From Sabellastarte sp. h YS-2021 (lineage: Eukaryota > Annelida > Polychaeta > Sabellida > Sabellidae), in assembly GCA_964017235.1 (NCBI GenBank), contig OZ024928.1, positions 868,001 to 932,000 on the forward strand: a stretch of 64,000 bases of DNA. Reading direction: 5' to 3'. The notes under the pieces are model-generated. The model ran no database searches and was not told where the DNA came from. It was given only the letters and a program-made list of their open reading frames with translations. Below, piece by piece: positions 21,681 to 33,000 of this stretch. The position numbers and the translations under genes were made by a program. Numbering within the stretch: the stretch's first letter is position 1; each line of letters starts with the position of its first letter.

Positions 21681-22009
21681 CGGCGTGGGCGTACGCGTCT
21701 GCGTACGCGTGAACAACTTCTCATCCAAAACTACAAGGCTGTTTTTTTTTAAAAGATACCTTATCTATCGAGGATGAAAAATTGTTCAAGGCATGCAAAT
21801 CTGTCTGTTCGTCTGTTTGCTAGAGACATTATAAGGGAGGTACCGCCACCAAAAGTGTGAAAATTTCAACACTTTATCACAATTTTCTCAGTGACTATTG
21901 CAGGGGTTTCTCTCATATCTTGCATATATGTACTAGGCCAGAGGTAGATTCTCTTGTGTGAGTGTGAGACCTGGATCTGTCTTATTTTTTTTTTAATAAT
22001 TTTTTTTAA

Positions 22010-23150
22010 TAATTTTTAATGCATTAAAATTCATATAATCATGCACTAAATCATTTATAACTTGAAAAGTGTTGCATTTAGAGCATTTTGTTAGAATATG
22101 TTATTCAGCTACTTTTTTCAGAGCTAAAACATGGTGAGTAATTTGGGTGTCTGTCTCAATAGCTAAGTGAGTAATAGCTACTTTTCAGTAACTTCCATCA
22201 TGAGTAAAATCACTTGTAACTTGAAAACTATTGCATTTAGAGAATTTTGTATAAATATGTTATTCAGCTACTTTTGGGTCAGCTATAACATAGTAAAATT
22301 TCAGACCTGTAGCTCATGGCATAGCTGAGTAATAGCTACTTTTAGGTTATCACTGTTGAGTAAATCACTTATAACTTGAAAACTATTGCATTTAGAGTAT
22401 TTTGTTTCAATATGTTATTCACCTATTTTGGGGTCAGCTATAACATAGTGAAGTTCCAGACCTGTGGCTCATTGCATAGCTGAGTAATAGCTACTTTGAA
22501 GTTCTCACTGTTGAGTAAATCAGTTGTAATTGGAAAACTATTGCATTTACAGAAATTTGTGCAAATATGTTATTCAGCTACTTTTGGGTCAGCTATAACA
22601 TAGTGAAATTATAGACCTATAGCTCATGGCACAACTGAGCAATAGCTATTCTCAGGTACTGACTGTTGAGTAAATCAGCTATAACTTGAAAAATATTGCA
22701 TTTGGAGTATTTTGTTAAAATATATTGTTCACCTACTTTTGGGTCAGCTATAACATAGTGAAATTACAGACCTATAGCTCATGGCATAGCGGAGTAATAG
22801 CTATTTTCAGGTTCTCACTATTGAGTAAATCAGTTGTAGCTTGAAAACTATTGCATTTACAGTAGTTTGCTTAAATATGTTGTTCACCTACTTTTGGGTT
22901 AGCTATAACATAGTAAAATTTCAGACATGTAGCTCATTGCATAGCTGAGTAATAGTTCCTTTGAGGTTCTCACTGTTGAGTAAATCAGTTGTAACTTGAA
23001 AACTATTACATTTAGAGTAATTTGTTAAATATGTTATTCACCGAATTTTTGGTCAGCTATAACATAGTGAAATTGCAGACCTCTATGTCATGGCATAGCT
23101 GAGCAATAGCTACTTTCAGGTTCTCACTGTTGAGTAAATCATTGTATCCA
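22010..23150. repeat. ~155 bp satellite (family S8), about 7 units
   Basis: Units contain TATAACTTGAAAACTATTGC, TTAGAGTATTTTGTTAAAAT, TATTCAGCTACTTTTGGGTC and AGCTATAACATAGTGAAATT. Starts step by 153-171 bp. One related worn unit lies at 41.70-41.95 kb. Confidence 0.85.
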
Positions 23151-23329
23151 CTGGATAGCCGCAGTGTGTAGAGAGAGATTTCACCATTACCGCTCTGATG
23201 AAAAAAAATATTATAGCTAGCTTTCTTAAGTTTGCAATATATATTAATAACCATAAAATGTTGTCTGGGAATATTTTTGGCCTCATTTTGAGAAACAAGA
23301 TGGCCGCCACAGGTGTTTTTTGTCAGTCA

Positions 23330-23925
23330 TGAAAAGTGCTTATATCTCCCTTATTATTGATCCTAGAGGTTTGGGATGATAAACCAACCTGTAGGAAATC
23401 ATGGGGTGGGAATCTTTTGGTGTGGTCAGATTTGACCTTCAATGACCCCTCCTTCAAGGTCAAACAAGGATAGCCAAACTTAAAAGTGCTTATAACTCGC
23501 TTATTATTGGTCCCAGAGGTTTGGGATGGTAAACAGACAGGAAATCATGGGCTGTGAATCTGTTGATATGGTCCGATTTGACCTTGGAACCCTCCTTCAA
23601 GGTCAAATGAGGATAGCGAAAATTGAAAGTGCCTACAACTCGCTTATTATTGGTGACAGAGATTTGGGATGGTAAACCATCCCATAGGAAATCATTGGCG
23701 CGGAATCTTTTGGTATGGTCAGATTTGACCTTTGGACCCCTCCTTCAAGGTCAAATGAGGACAGCCAAGCTTAAAAGTGCTTATAACTCATTTATAATTG
23801 GTCCTAGAGGTTTGGAATGGTAAACCATAGGAAATCATGGGCTGGGAATGTATTTGTGTGGTTAGATTTGACCTTGGACCCCTTCTTCAAGGTCGAACGA
23901 GGATATTGCATTTGTAGTATTTCTT
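23330..23925. repeat. ~144 bp satellite (family S9), about 4 units
   Basis: Units contain AAAAGTGCTTATAACTCGC, TTATTATTGGTCCTAGAGGT, GAAATCATGGG and GGTCAGATTTGACCTTGGAC. It is preceded at 23290 by AAGATGGCCGCC, a YY1-like motif. Confidence 0.82.
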
Positions 23926-24178
23926 TAAATATGTTTTAACCTATTTTTTACACTTAAACAATTACCTTGTTATTTTCCTTCATAATACCATTTACAGGGC
24001 ACAACTTTTTATCCTTTTCTTCTGTCAGCTTCGGAATTTCTTTCGAACTTGCTGTTCAGTTACCATTTACTGTATTTCTGTACAGCCCTTTTCCTGATAA
24101 TTATTCTGTCCTCTAATCACCTTCACAAATCAAAAACACTCAGTCAGCTGACACAGTGCCCGTTCACGGGCACTCTCC

Positions 24179-24848
24179 TCTTGTTTATGTGTTTTAAAGC
24201 ACTACTTAACTCCTCTATTGTTATTTCATGTTCTAAAGAACTAGATTCTTCGTCTGAAAGTTTTTTAAAATGCTTACTAGATTTGTAGTGATCTGCCAAA
24301 AATGAGTCGTCTATTTGCTGCTTCCTTTGAAATAGGCTAGCATAGAAATCTCTTACTTCCTTTAGGATAGCCTTTTGATCTGTCAGAACAGATCCGTCAG
24401 TCCTCACTAGTTTTCTTATTGTTTTGTCCACATAGTTTTTGGTTTCCAGAGATGTTAGGTATTTTGAAGGTTTTTCTCCTTCATTTAACCAAGTTGCCCT
24501 AGCTCTTATCTTTAGGCCTTCGACTTCATCTTTTCTAAGATTTTGCAATTCATCCTTCTTTTGAGTCAATGTTTCAGAATTGTGCTCATGAAGGTCTTTC
24601 TCTAGATTCTCTATTTCATTTTATATCTTTAAAATTTTTAAGGAATTTTCTTTTTTCAATCTAGACGAGAATTTTATAGTCTCTCCTCTAATTTTTGCCA
24701 ACAAATTTTCTAGAAACAAACAATCATTGATTGTAAATTGGAGATCCTTAATCAAGGACTTTATTAATATTAACTGGACTATAAACACATGCAGCATAGG
24801 CTAATTTTTCTGCAGCTATCAGTTCATTGATTTTAATTAAATAGTCTT
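24179..24848 (-). pseudogene. LINE ORF2 between endonuclease and RT, with RT block 0
   Basis: The minus frame at 24569-24144 reads ARATWLNEGEKPSKYLTSLE, the L1/Tx1 block before the RT fingers (usually WxEEGEKPTxYFxxLE), then FYASLFQRKQ and ELSSALKHINK, where the finger domain should begin. There the insertion hairpin interrupts it. Upstream (24600-24848) the LINE frame continues with INDCLFLENLLAKIRGETIK and KDYLIKINELI, with breaks. KDYLIKI directly follows the endonuclease tail GRGIWKFN across the 24850-30061 insertion. Confidence 0.8.
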
Positions 24849-24849
24849 T

Positions 24850-27800
24850 ATTATGTCCACCCCCCTGGGGGGTGGATATATTATTTTTGCTTTTTTCGCC
24901 GTCCGATGTCCGGCGTCCGGCGTCCGATGTCCGGCGTCACGCATGGTTTCCGCTCATTTAAAGGAAAAGTATTAGAGCTATTGTCACCAAATTTGGTATG
25001 CAGGCTTATTGGGTCAGTAGCTTGCTTGGGATTGCTTTTGAGTGTTGTACCTCTTTTGCTTACTGAGTAATACTTAAGTACAGCTATTTTCAGTACCCAT
25101 TGGTTTCCGTGCATTTAAGCCAAAATAATTAAAGATATTTTACTACAATTTTGAATACAAGATTGTTATGTCCATAGCTCGCTTGGTATTGCATTTGGGA
25201 CTGATAGCTTTGTCAGTACATGAGTAATAGCCATTTAGGTACTTCATTGTGTATTTTCAGTACTACTTTTGAGTAATTTGCTTCTATCTCCTTAACCGTG
25301 CGAGATAGAGCGATTTCGGCAAAATTTTCGACCCGCAGGGTATCTGAGGAGTGTTCTCTTTGCAATTTTCAAAAAATTTTCCCCTCCCCAAAAATGGCAG
25401 CCATTTTGAATTTTCGAATTTTTGCCAAAAATGGCAAAACACTAATTTCCTTCTATCTCCTTAACCGTGCGAGATAGAGCGATTTCGTCGAAATTTTCGA
25501 CCCACAGGGTATCTGAGAATTGTACTCTTTGCAATTTTCAAAAAATTTTCCCCTCCCCAAAAATGGCGGCCATTTTGAATTTTCGAATTTTTGCCAAAAA
25601 TGGCAAAACACAAATTTGCTTCTATCTCCTTAACCGTGCGAGATAGAGCGATTTCGTCGAAATTTTCGACCCACAGGGTATCTGAGGACTGTAATATTTG
25701 CAATTTTCAAAAAATTTTCCCCTCCCCAAAAATGGCGGCCATTTTGAATTTTCGAATTTTTGCCAAAAATGGCAAAACACTAATTTGCTTCAATCTCCTT
25801 AACCGTGCGAGATAGAGCGATTTCGGCAAAATTTTCGACCCACAGGGTATCTAAGGAATGCAATCTTTGCAATTTTCAAAAAATTTTCCCCTCCCCAAAA
25901 ATGGCGGCCATTTTGAATTTTCGAATTTTTGCCAAAAATGGCAAAACACAAATTTGCTTCTATCTCCTTAACCGTGCGAGATAGAGCGATTTCGTCGAAA
26001 TTTTCGACCCACAGGGTATCTGAGAAGTGTACTCTTTGCAATTTTCAAAAAATTTTCCCCTCCCCAAAAATGGCGGCCATTTTGAATTTTCGAATTTTTG
26101 CCAAAAATGGCAAAACACTAATTTGCTTCTATCTCCTTAACCGTGTGAGATAGAGCGATTTCGGCAAAATTTTCGACCCACAGGGTATTTAAGGAATGCA
26201 ATCTTTGCAATTTTCAAAAAATTTTCCCCTCCCCAAAAATGGCGGCCATTTTGAATTTTCGAATTTTTGCCAAAAATGGCAAAACACAAATTTGCTTCTA
26301 TCTCCTTAACCGTGCGAGATAGAGCGATTTCGTGGAAATTTTCGACCCACAGGGTATCTAAGGAATGTAATATTTGCAATTTTCAAAAAATTTTCCCCTC
26401 CCCAAAAATGGCGGCCATTTTGAATTTTAGAATTTTTGCCAAAAATGGCAAAACACAAATTTGCTTCTATCTCCTTAACCGTGCGAGATAGAGCGTTTTC
26501 GTGGAAATTTTCGACCCACAGGGTATCTAAGGACTGTAATATTTGCAATTTTCAAAAAATTTTCCCCTCCCCAAAAATGGCGGCCATTTTGAATTTTCGA
26601 ATTTTTGCCAAAAATGGCAAAACACTAATTTGCTTCTATCTCCTTAACCGTGCGAGATAGAGTGATTTCGTCGAAATTTTCGACCCACAGGGTATCTAAG
26701 GAATGCAATCTTTGCAATTTTCAAAAAATTTTCCCCTCCCCAAAATTGGCGGCCATTTTGAATTTTCGAATTTTTGCCAAAAATGGCAAAACACAAATTT
26801 GCTTCTATCTCCTTAACCGTGCGAGATAGAGCGATTTCGTCGAAATTTTCGACCCACAGGGTATCTAAGGACTGTAATATTTGCAATTTTCAAAAAATTT
26901 TCCCCTCCCCAAAAATGGCGGCCATTTTAAATTTTCGAATTTTTGCCAAAAATGGCAAAACACAAATTTGCTTCTATCTCCTTAACCGTACGAGATAGAG
27001 CGATTTCGTCGAAATTTTCAACCCACAGGGTATCTAAGGAGTGTACTCTTTGCAATTTTCAAAAAATTTTCCCCTCCCCAAAAATGGCGGCCATTTTGAA
27101 TTTTCGAATTTTTGCCAAAAATGGCAAAACACAAATTTGCTTCTATCTCCTTAACCGTGCGAGATAGAGCGATTTCGTCGAAATTTTCGACCCACAGGGT
27201 ATCTGAGAAGTGTACTCTTTGCAATTTTCAAAAAATTTTCCCCTCCCCAAAAATGGCGGCCATTTTGAATTTTCGAATTTTTGCCAAAAATGGCAAAACA
27301 CTAATTTGCTTCTATCTCCTTAACCGTGCGAGATAGAGTGATTTCGTCGAAATTTTCGACCCACAGGGGCAAAACACTAATTTGCTTCTATCTCCTTAAC
27401 CGTGCGAGATAGAGTGATTTCGTCGAAATTTTCGACCCACAGGGTATCTAAGGAATGCAATCTTTGCAATTTTCAAAAAATTTTCCCCTCCCCAAAATTG
27501 GCGGCCATTTTGAATTTTCGAATTTTTGCAATTTTCAAAAAATTTTCCCCTCCCCAAAAATGGCGGCCATTTTGAATTTTCGAATTTTTGCCAAAAATGG
27601 CAAAACACTAATTTGCTTCTATCTCCTTAACCGTGCAAGATAGAGTGATTTCGTCGAAATTTTCGACCCACAGGGTATCTAAGGAATGCAATCTTTGCAA
27701 TTTTCAAAAAATTTTCCCCTCCCCAAAATTGGCGGCCATTTTGAATTTTCGAATTTTTGCCAAAAATGGCAAAACACAAATTTCCTTCTATCTCCTTAAC

Positions 27801-30061
27801 CGTGCCAGATAGAGCGATTTCGTCAAAATTTCCGACCCACAGGGTATCTGAGCATTGTACTCTTGGTAATTTTTAAAAAATTTTCCCCTCCCCAAAAATG
27901 GCGGCCATTTTGAATTTTCGAATTTTTGCCAAAAATGGCAAAACACAAATTTGCTTCTATCTCCTTAACCGTGCGAGATAGAGCGATTTCGTCGAAATTT
28001 TCGACCCACAGGGTATCTAAGAACTGTAATTTTTGCAATTTTCAAAAAATTTTCCCCTCCCCAAAAATGGCGGCCATTTTAAATTTTCGAATTTTTGCCA
28101 AAAATGGCAAAACACAAATTTGCTTCTATCTCCTTAACCGTACGAGATAGAGCGATTTCGTCGAAATTTTCAACCCACAGGGTATCTAAGGAGTGTACTC
28201 TTTGCAATTTTCAAAAAATTTTCCCCTCCCCAAAAATGGCGGCCATTTTGAATTTTCGAATTTTTGCCAAAAATGGCAAAACTCTAATTTGCTTCTATCT
28301 CCTTAACCGTGCGAGATAGAGTGATTTCGTCGAAATTTTCGACCCACAGGGTATCTAAGGAATGCAATCTTTGCAATTTTCAAAAAATTTTCCCCTCCCC
28401 AAAATTGGCGGCCATTTTGAATTTTCGAATTTTTGCCAAAAATGGTAAAACACAAATTTGCTTCTATCTCCTTAACCGTGCGAGATAGAGCGATTTCGTC
28501 GAAATTTTCGACCCACAGGGTATCTAAGGAATGTAATATTTGCAATTTTCAAAAAATTTTCCCCTCCCCAAAAATGGCGGCCATTTTGAATTTTCGAATT
28601 TTTGCCAAAAATGGCAAAACACAAATTTGCTTCTATCTCCTTAACCGTGCGAGATAGAGCGATTTCGTCAAAATTTTCGACCCACAGGGTATCTGAGCAT
28701 TGTACTCTTGGTAATTTAAAAAAAATTTTCCCCTCCCCAAAAATGGCGGCCATTTTGAATTTTTGAATTTTTGCCAAAAATGGCAAAACACTAATTTGCT
28801 TCTATCTCCTTAACCGTGCGAGATAGAGCGATTTCGTCAAAATTTTCGACGCACAGGGTATCTAAGCAATGCAATCTTTGCAATTTTCAAAAAATTTTCC
28901 CCTCCCCAAAAATGGCGGCCATTTTGAATTTTCGAAGTTTTGCCAAAAATGGCAAAACACAAATTTCCTTCTATCTCCTTAACCATGCGAGATAGAGCGA
29001 TTTCGTCAAAATTTTCGACCCACAGGTATTTGAGCATTGTATTCTTGGCAATTTAAAAAAAAATTTCCCCTCCCCTAAAATGGCGGCCATTTTGAATTTT
29101 CAAATTTTTGCCAAAAATGGCAAAACACAAATTTGCTTCTATCTCCTTAACCATGAGAGATAGAGCGATTTCGTCGAAATTTTTCAACCCACAGGGTATC
29201 TAAGGAATGTAATCTTTGCAATTTTCAAAAAATTTTCCCCTCCCCAAAAATGGCAGCCATTTTGAATTTTCGAATTTTTGCCCAAAATGGAAAAACACAA
29301 ACTGGCCTTAACCGTGCAAAAGAGAGTTATTTTGTTGAAATTTTCGACCCATAGGGTATCTAAGAAATGTACTCTTGGCAATTTAAAAAAAAATTTCCCC
29401 TCCCCTAAAATGGCGGCCATTTTGAATTTTCAAATTTTTGCCAAAAATGGCAAAACACAAATTTGCTTCTATCTCCTTAACCATGAGAGATAGAGCGATT
29501 TCGTCGAAATTTTTCAACCCACAGGGTATCTAAGGAATGTAATCTTTGCAATTTTCAAAAAATTTTCCCCTCCCCAAAAATGGCAGCCATTTTCGAATTT
29601 TTGCCCAAAATGGAAAAACACAAACTGGCCTTAACCGTGCAAAAGAGAGTTATTTTGTTGAAATTTTCGACCCATAGGGTATCTAAGAAATGTACTCTTG
29701 GCAATTTTCAAAAAAATTTCCTTTTCCCAAAAATGGCGGCCATTTTGAATTTTCAAATTTTTGCCAAAAATAGAAAAACAGGAATTTGCTTCTATCTTCT
29801 TAACCGTGCAAGATAGAGTGATTTCGTCAAAATTTTCAACCCAACCAATGCAAAAAGGCATGAAGCTGAAATAATTTACATCTACACTAACAAATATTTA
29901 AGCATCATTGATATATTTTACAAATGAAACAGGGTCTTGTAAGACTACTGTACAATTTGGGCAAAAGGTTCATGGGTGGACATTACACATGATAATGTGT
30001 GTTCGTCTATACTATCCTGTTTCTATTCGCATCTACTATCAACAGGGCGGCCTATTTCTAG
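24850..30061 (+). mobile_element. Helentron-like non-autonomous element with a 169 bp satellite core
   Basis: The left end is ATTATG then a 21-base palindrome, TCCACCCCC/GGGGGTGGA type (24856-24876). Near the right end is one arm, GGGTGGACA (29974-29982), a perfect hairpin ACACATGATAATGTGT (29985-30000), then ~60 bp ending TTTCTAG at 30061. LINE coding resumes on both sides with T-rich bases at the junction and no longer duplication, as expected of Helentrons. A GC-rich tandem of TCCGGCGTCCGATG type follows the 5' hairpin (24897-24943). The core is the S7 array. No coding capacity. Confidence 0.8.
25270..29870. repeat. 169 bp satellite (family S7), about 27 units
   Basis: Units contain TTGCTTCTATCTCCTTAACC, GTGCGAGATAGAGCGATTTC, GTCGAAATTTTCGACCCACA, CAGGGTATCTAAGG, AAATTTTCCCCTCCCC and AAAATGGCGGCCATTTTGAA. 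Central units are nearly identical; the right edge (29.0-29.87 kb) is more diverged. Irregular units lie at 27.33-27.56 kb. A two-unit block of ~340 bp is duplicated at 29.04-29.72 kb. Open frames of ~75-80 codons on both strands come from the unit itself and are not genes. Confidence 0.95.
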
Positions 30062-30568
30062 TTTTTTATTAAGGAGCAATTAAATTTCCAAATACCTCTG
30101 CCTTTGTTAAAATGGTTTATGACTAGCGTAATTTCTACAAAGGAGTGATCTGATCTATAACCTGGTCTTATTGTACAAGTACTTACATTATCAAGAAATG
30201 AGGGGCCAATAAGTAGTCTAATCTTGCCTGTTTTAAAGGGTTTCTCCTACGCCATGTAAACCTTTTAATATTTGGATTGAGAGATTGAAAATATCTTTCC
30301 AGTTTCCATTGTCCATTGATGACAGAAGTAGATTTCGCGATTGTGGGTTGTTAATATTTTTATAGTTCTAGCAATCTACAGTAGGGTCCAGTACTAGGTT
30401 GAAATCTCCACAAAGTAGGAAGTAATCAAAAGAGTTGCTGTCTATAATCTCAAAAATTTTTTTAAAGAACTGAGGTGAATCTACATTTGGAGCATATATA
30501 TTAATTATTTTAATGGGCATCTCACCTGTTTTAAGATCAACAACTAACAAATTTCCTGAATTATCAGA
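30062..30568 (-). pseudogene. LINE endonuclease, C-terminal half
   Basis: Minus-strand motifs in order: NLLVVDLKTGEMPIKIINIY with APN (NIYAPN box), LLCGDFNLVLDP (GDFN box), FTWRRRNPLKQARLDYLL, GYRSDHSF (SDH box) and GRGIWKFN. These are the core boxes of the APE-type endonuclease of L1/Tx1 LINEs. A stop after DPTVDC (about 30368) and frame changes break it. The N-terminal half is on the far side of the CR1/L2-type insertion. Confidence 0.85.
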
Positions 30569-30688
30569 GAATGTTTTTAAGAAGTTTTTAAAAACTACAG
30601 GCCTGTCTCAAATTTAAACTTTATCTCAAAGATTCTTGAAAGGGTAGTAGTCGTCCAGCTACAAACTCATCTTGATGAAGCCGGTCTT

Positions 30689-31246
30689 ATGACTGCCTTC
30701 CAATCGGCTTACAGAAAACACCACTTTACTGAAAGCGCCCTCCTTAATATACAAAACGATATTCTTCTCAACATGGCCAAGGGTTCTGTCACTGCCCTTA
30801 TCCTTCTGGATCTATCCTCCGCTTTCAATACCATTGACCACACCATTCTCCTGGACAGACTCAATGTTTATTATGGACTCGGTGAGCTAGCACTTAGCTG
30901 GTTCATATCATACCTATCGGGAAGGACACACTCGGTCAAGGTAGTTAGTACTCTCTCGCATCCTGTTGCGCTCCACTACGGAGTACCCCAGGGCTCTGTC
31001 CTTGGACCAATCCTGTTCTCTCTCTACACTAACCCAATCGGCTCAATCATTCATTCCCACAGTAGCATCAACTACTACTTTTACGCCGATGATACCCAGT
31101 TATACATAACACTTTCACCAGAACATTTCTCTCACTCTATTCAAAAACTAAAGAATTGCCTAAAGGACATTCAAAATTTCATGTTCGCAAATAAATTAAA
31201 ACTTAACCCAGACAAAACCGAGTTCATTCTCATAGGCTCATCGTAA
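30689..31246 (+). pseudogene. CR1/L2-type LINE RT fragment
   Basis: 185 codons covering RT fingers and palm, including catalytic YADD in YFYADDTQLY and the block SVLGPILF. The frame continues upstream without a Met (LERVVVVQLQTHLDEAGL). The stop at the end falls just after NPDKTEFILIGSS, where a full element would continue with a short spacer, so it is a break, not a natural end. Confidence 0.85.
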
Positions 31247-31322
31247 CCAACTCCTCCCTCACTTCCCTATCAATATTCTGGGAAATCAGGTCTCGCCAGC
31301 ACAAAGTGTCAGGAACCTCGGA

Positions 31323-31950
31323 GTGGTGTTCGACTCTAATTTCACTTTCTCAAACCACGTGTCACAGGTCATTAAGTCCACTAGAGTACAAGCGAGAGAC
31401 CTCTACAGAATTCGTCCCCTTCTAGACCTCAATACATCAGTGCTGTTAGCGAATGCTTTGGTGAGCAGCAGGCTGGACTACTGCAATTCACTCTTCTTAT
31501 CGCTCACTGATTTTGAGTTAAGGAGATTGCAGCTAGTCTAAAACTCACTCTACAGGGTTGTCACCCGTTCCTCTAAATTCTCTCACATTACCCCTCAACT
31601 AAAAAAAAAACTCCACTGGCTACCAGTTAGATACAGGGTACAATTTAAAATTGGTCTTATTACATACAAAATTCTCACCCAGGGTCAACCAGTTTACCTA
31701 AGAGGATTAATCCACCCCTACACCTCTTTTAGACACACAAGGCGGAGTACCCCCAAACTCAAGTTCCTTCAAACCCCCACTTTTGATCGTGGAGTTCACA
31801 AATCAATTAAACACTTTTCTAATTCTTTCAGTCACTATGCCCCTGCCCTCTGGAACTCTTTCCTTCTCCATGTAAGAAATAGTCCCTCTGTTGCATCTTT
31901 TAGGAAGCACCTCAAAACTCACCTCTTCAGCTCTAACTTCCCAACTTAGT
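31323..31950 (+). pseudogene. CR1/L2-type LINE post-RT region
   Basis: Reads VVFDSNFTFSNHVSQVIKST and SRLDYCNSLFLSL to a stop near 31541, then in the adjoining stretch LHWLPVRYRVQFKIGL, RHTRRSTPKLKFLQTP and SFRKHLKTHLFSSNF, the conserved C-terminal end of this LINE group. It is in a different frame from the RT fragment. Confidence 0.8.
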
Positions 31951-32112
31951 CTTCCTTCCCTCCCAGTCACACCCACAATCCTGGATTACTGACTTTGAAC
32001 GCCCCTCGACTTCCATATGATAATGATTTTGTTTAATTAGCGCACTGAGTTCCTCATTGTGGGGAAGATATTGCGCTTGCAAAGCAGTAGATTAGATTAG
32101 ATTAGAATGTGT

Positions 32113-32365
32113 CTAATATCGAGAATTCGAAGGTCTTTTTAAGCAAGATTGCAACGACTCTAGAGTTTCTTTAAAATCCACTTAGAAACACATCACCAGG
32201 CCACAAATTTTTTATCTTTTTAATATCTTTTTCAGTCCAATGGGTGTCTTGTAGGCAAATTATATCACCTTTTAGTTGATCTAAGTAATTTAGTACATCA
32301 ACCCGTTTGGTGACATCACCTAAGCCTTGACAGTTTGCCGACAACAGTTTGATACTATTACTCAT
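32113..32365 (-). pseudogene. LINE endonuclease, N-terminal half (ORF2 start)
   Basis: The ATG at 32365 opens SNSIKLLSANCQGLGDVTKR, then LNYLDQLKGDIICLQDTHWT. N in SANCQG and the acidic D in LQDTHW are the usual first two catalytic positions (E or D at the second in this group). A stop follows VFLSGF near 32170; beyond it NSRVVAILLKKTFEFSILDT continues to the insertion point at 32110. This is the start of ORF2. Confidence 0.85.
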
Positions 32366-33000
32366 GTGAAGTGTATGCCCCCCCCCCCCGGTGATTATTC
32401 AAATAACTAATGTACAATATGTACCTAACACAAGAGCAATTTACAATAGTGAAATTTAAAATCTGATGTGCAGTCGATACAACAATGAACACTGAGATTC
32501 AAATGTAAGGCTTTCACAAAATATAAAAATGGTACAAAATCTATATTCACCAATTTTAACATATTTACAAGATAAAGAACAAAAAGGGAACAAACAAAAA
32601 ACAAATATGTACATCGATTGGACAGACTATTGATGGGTTAGGAGGACCAAAGGGTTTAAGTTTTAAAGGATAACATTTGTATCGAGGTATTTCCATAATG
32701 TAATGTAACATTGACCAATTTATCAAACTGCACTCCATGTGTAGTTGTAAACTTTCATTTAGAATATTGCCTACCTCTACTTTAAAATTCAGAAGGAATA
32801 CTTTTAACATTTATTGTGTACCAAGAGCATGAAAACATGTAACATGGTGAATTCACATAAGTGGTTGTGGTTGGATGCCAAATTATTGATCACTAGTCCA
32901 CTGAGAGTTTTATCTTCTATTATTCGACTATTGGCTGTAAAAGTGTGTACACTACACATTGTACTATAATTTACACATGCCGATATATTCCAAATAAGGA
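32366..33000. other. LINE region between ORF1 and ORF2, no domain recognised
   Basis: Starts with a C run (32377-32389) upstream of the ORF2 ATG. No motif was recognised. It leads into the repeat region at 33.0 kb. Confidence 0.35.

Larger units (their letters stand above)
21680..24178. mobile_element. Hairpin-ended satellite insertion in the LINE RT
   Basis: The right end carries a perfect 20-base hairpin AGTGCCCGTTCACGGGCACT (24155-24174) directly against LINE sequence. The left boundary is near 21680, where LINE coding gives way to GCGTACGCGTGAACAACTTC. Inside are S8 units (22010-23150) and S9 units (23330-23925). I did not find the matching arm at the left, so the block may be a composite of two elements. 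About 170 RT codons are missing at this site, so a deletion went with the insertion. Confidence 0.6.
30575..32104 (+). mobile_element. 5'-truncated CR1/L2-superfamily LINE
   Basis: The element carries RT from block 2 onward (SNLKFISKILERVV, FQSAYRKHHFTESALLN, LDLSSAFNTIDHTILL, HYGVPQGSVLGPILF, YADDTQLY), then SRLDYCNSLFLSL, LHWLPVRYRVQFKIGLITYK and ALWNSFLLHVRNSPSVASFR. It ends in a microsatellite tail of TTAGA units (32090-32104). AGAATGT at 30568-30574 and 32104-32110 flanks it, a 6-7 bp target duplication. The RT frame is open at 30689-31246; later parts are in other frames with at least two breaks, so it is dead. It sits inside the endonuclease of the minus-strand LINE. Confidence 0.88.

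Noticed and set aside
21516-21752. Plus-strand 78-codon frame
   Set aside because: It is the antisense of the LINE RT block RGCRHGDPLS and runs into the insertion.
25461-29861. Many ~75-80 codon frames on both strands between 25.4 and 29.9 kb as a protein family
   Set aside because: They repeat with the 169 bp satellite unit, which is not a multiple of three, and occur on both strands; they are by-products of the repeat.
25270-29870. CRISPR-like array
   Set aside because: Units are contiguous 169 bp satellites without spacers, in a eukaryotic setting with no cas genes.
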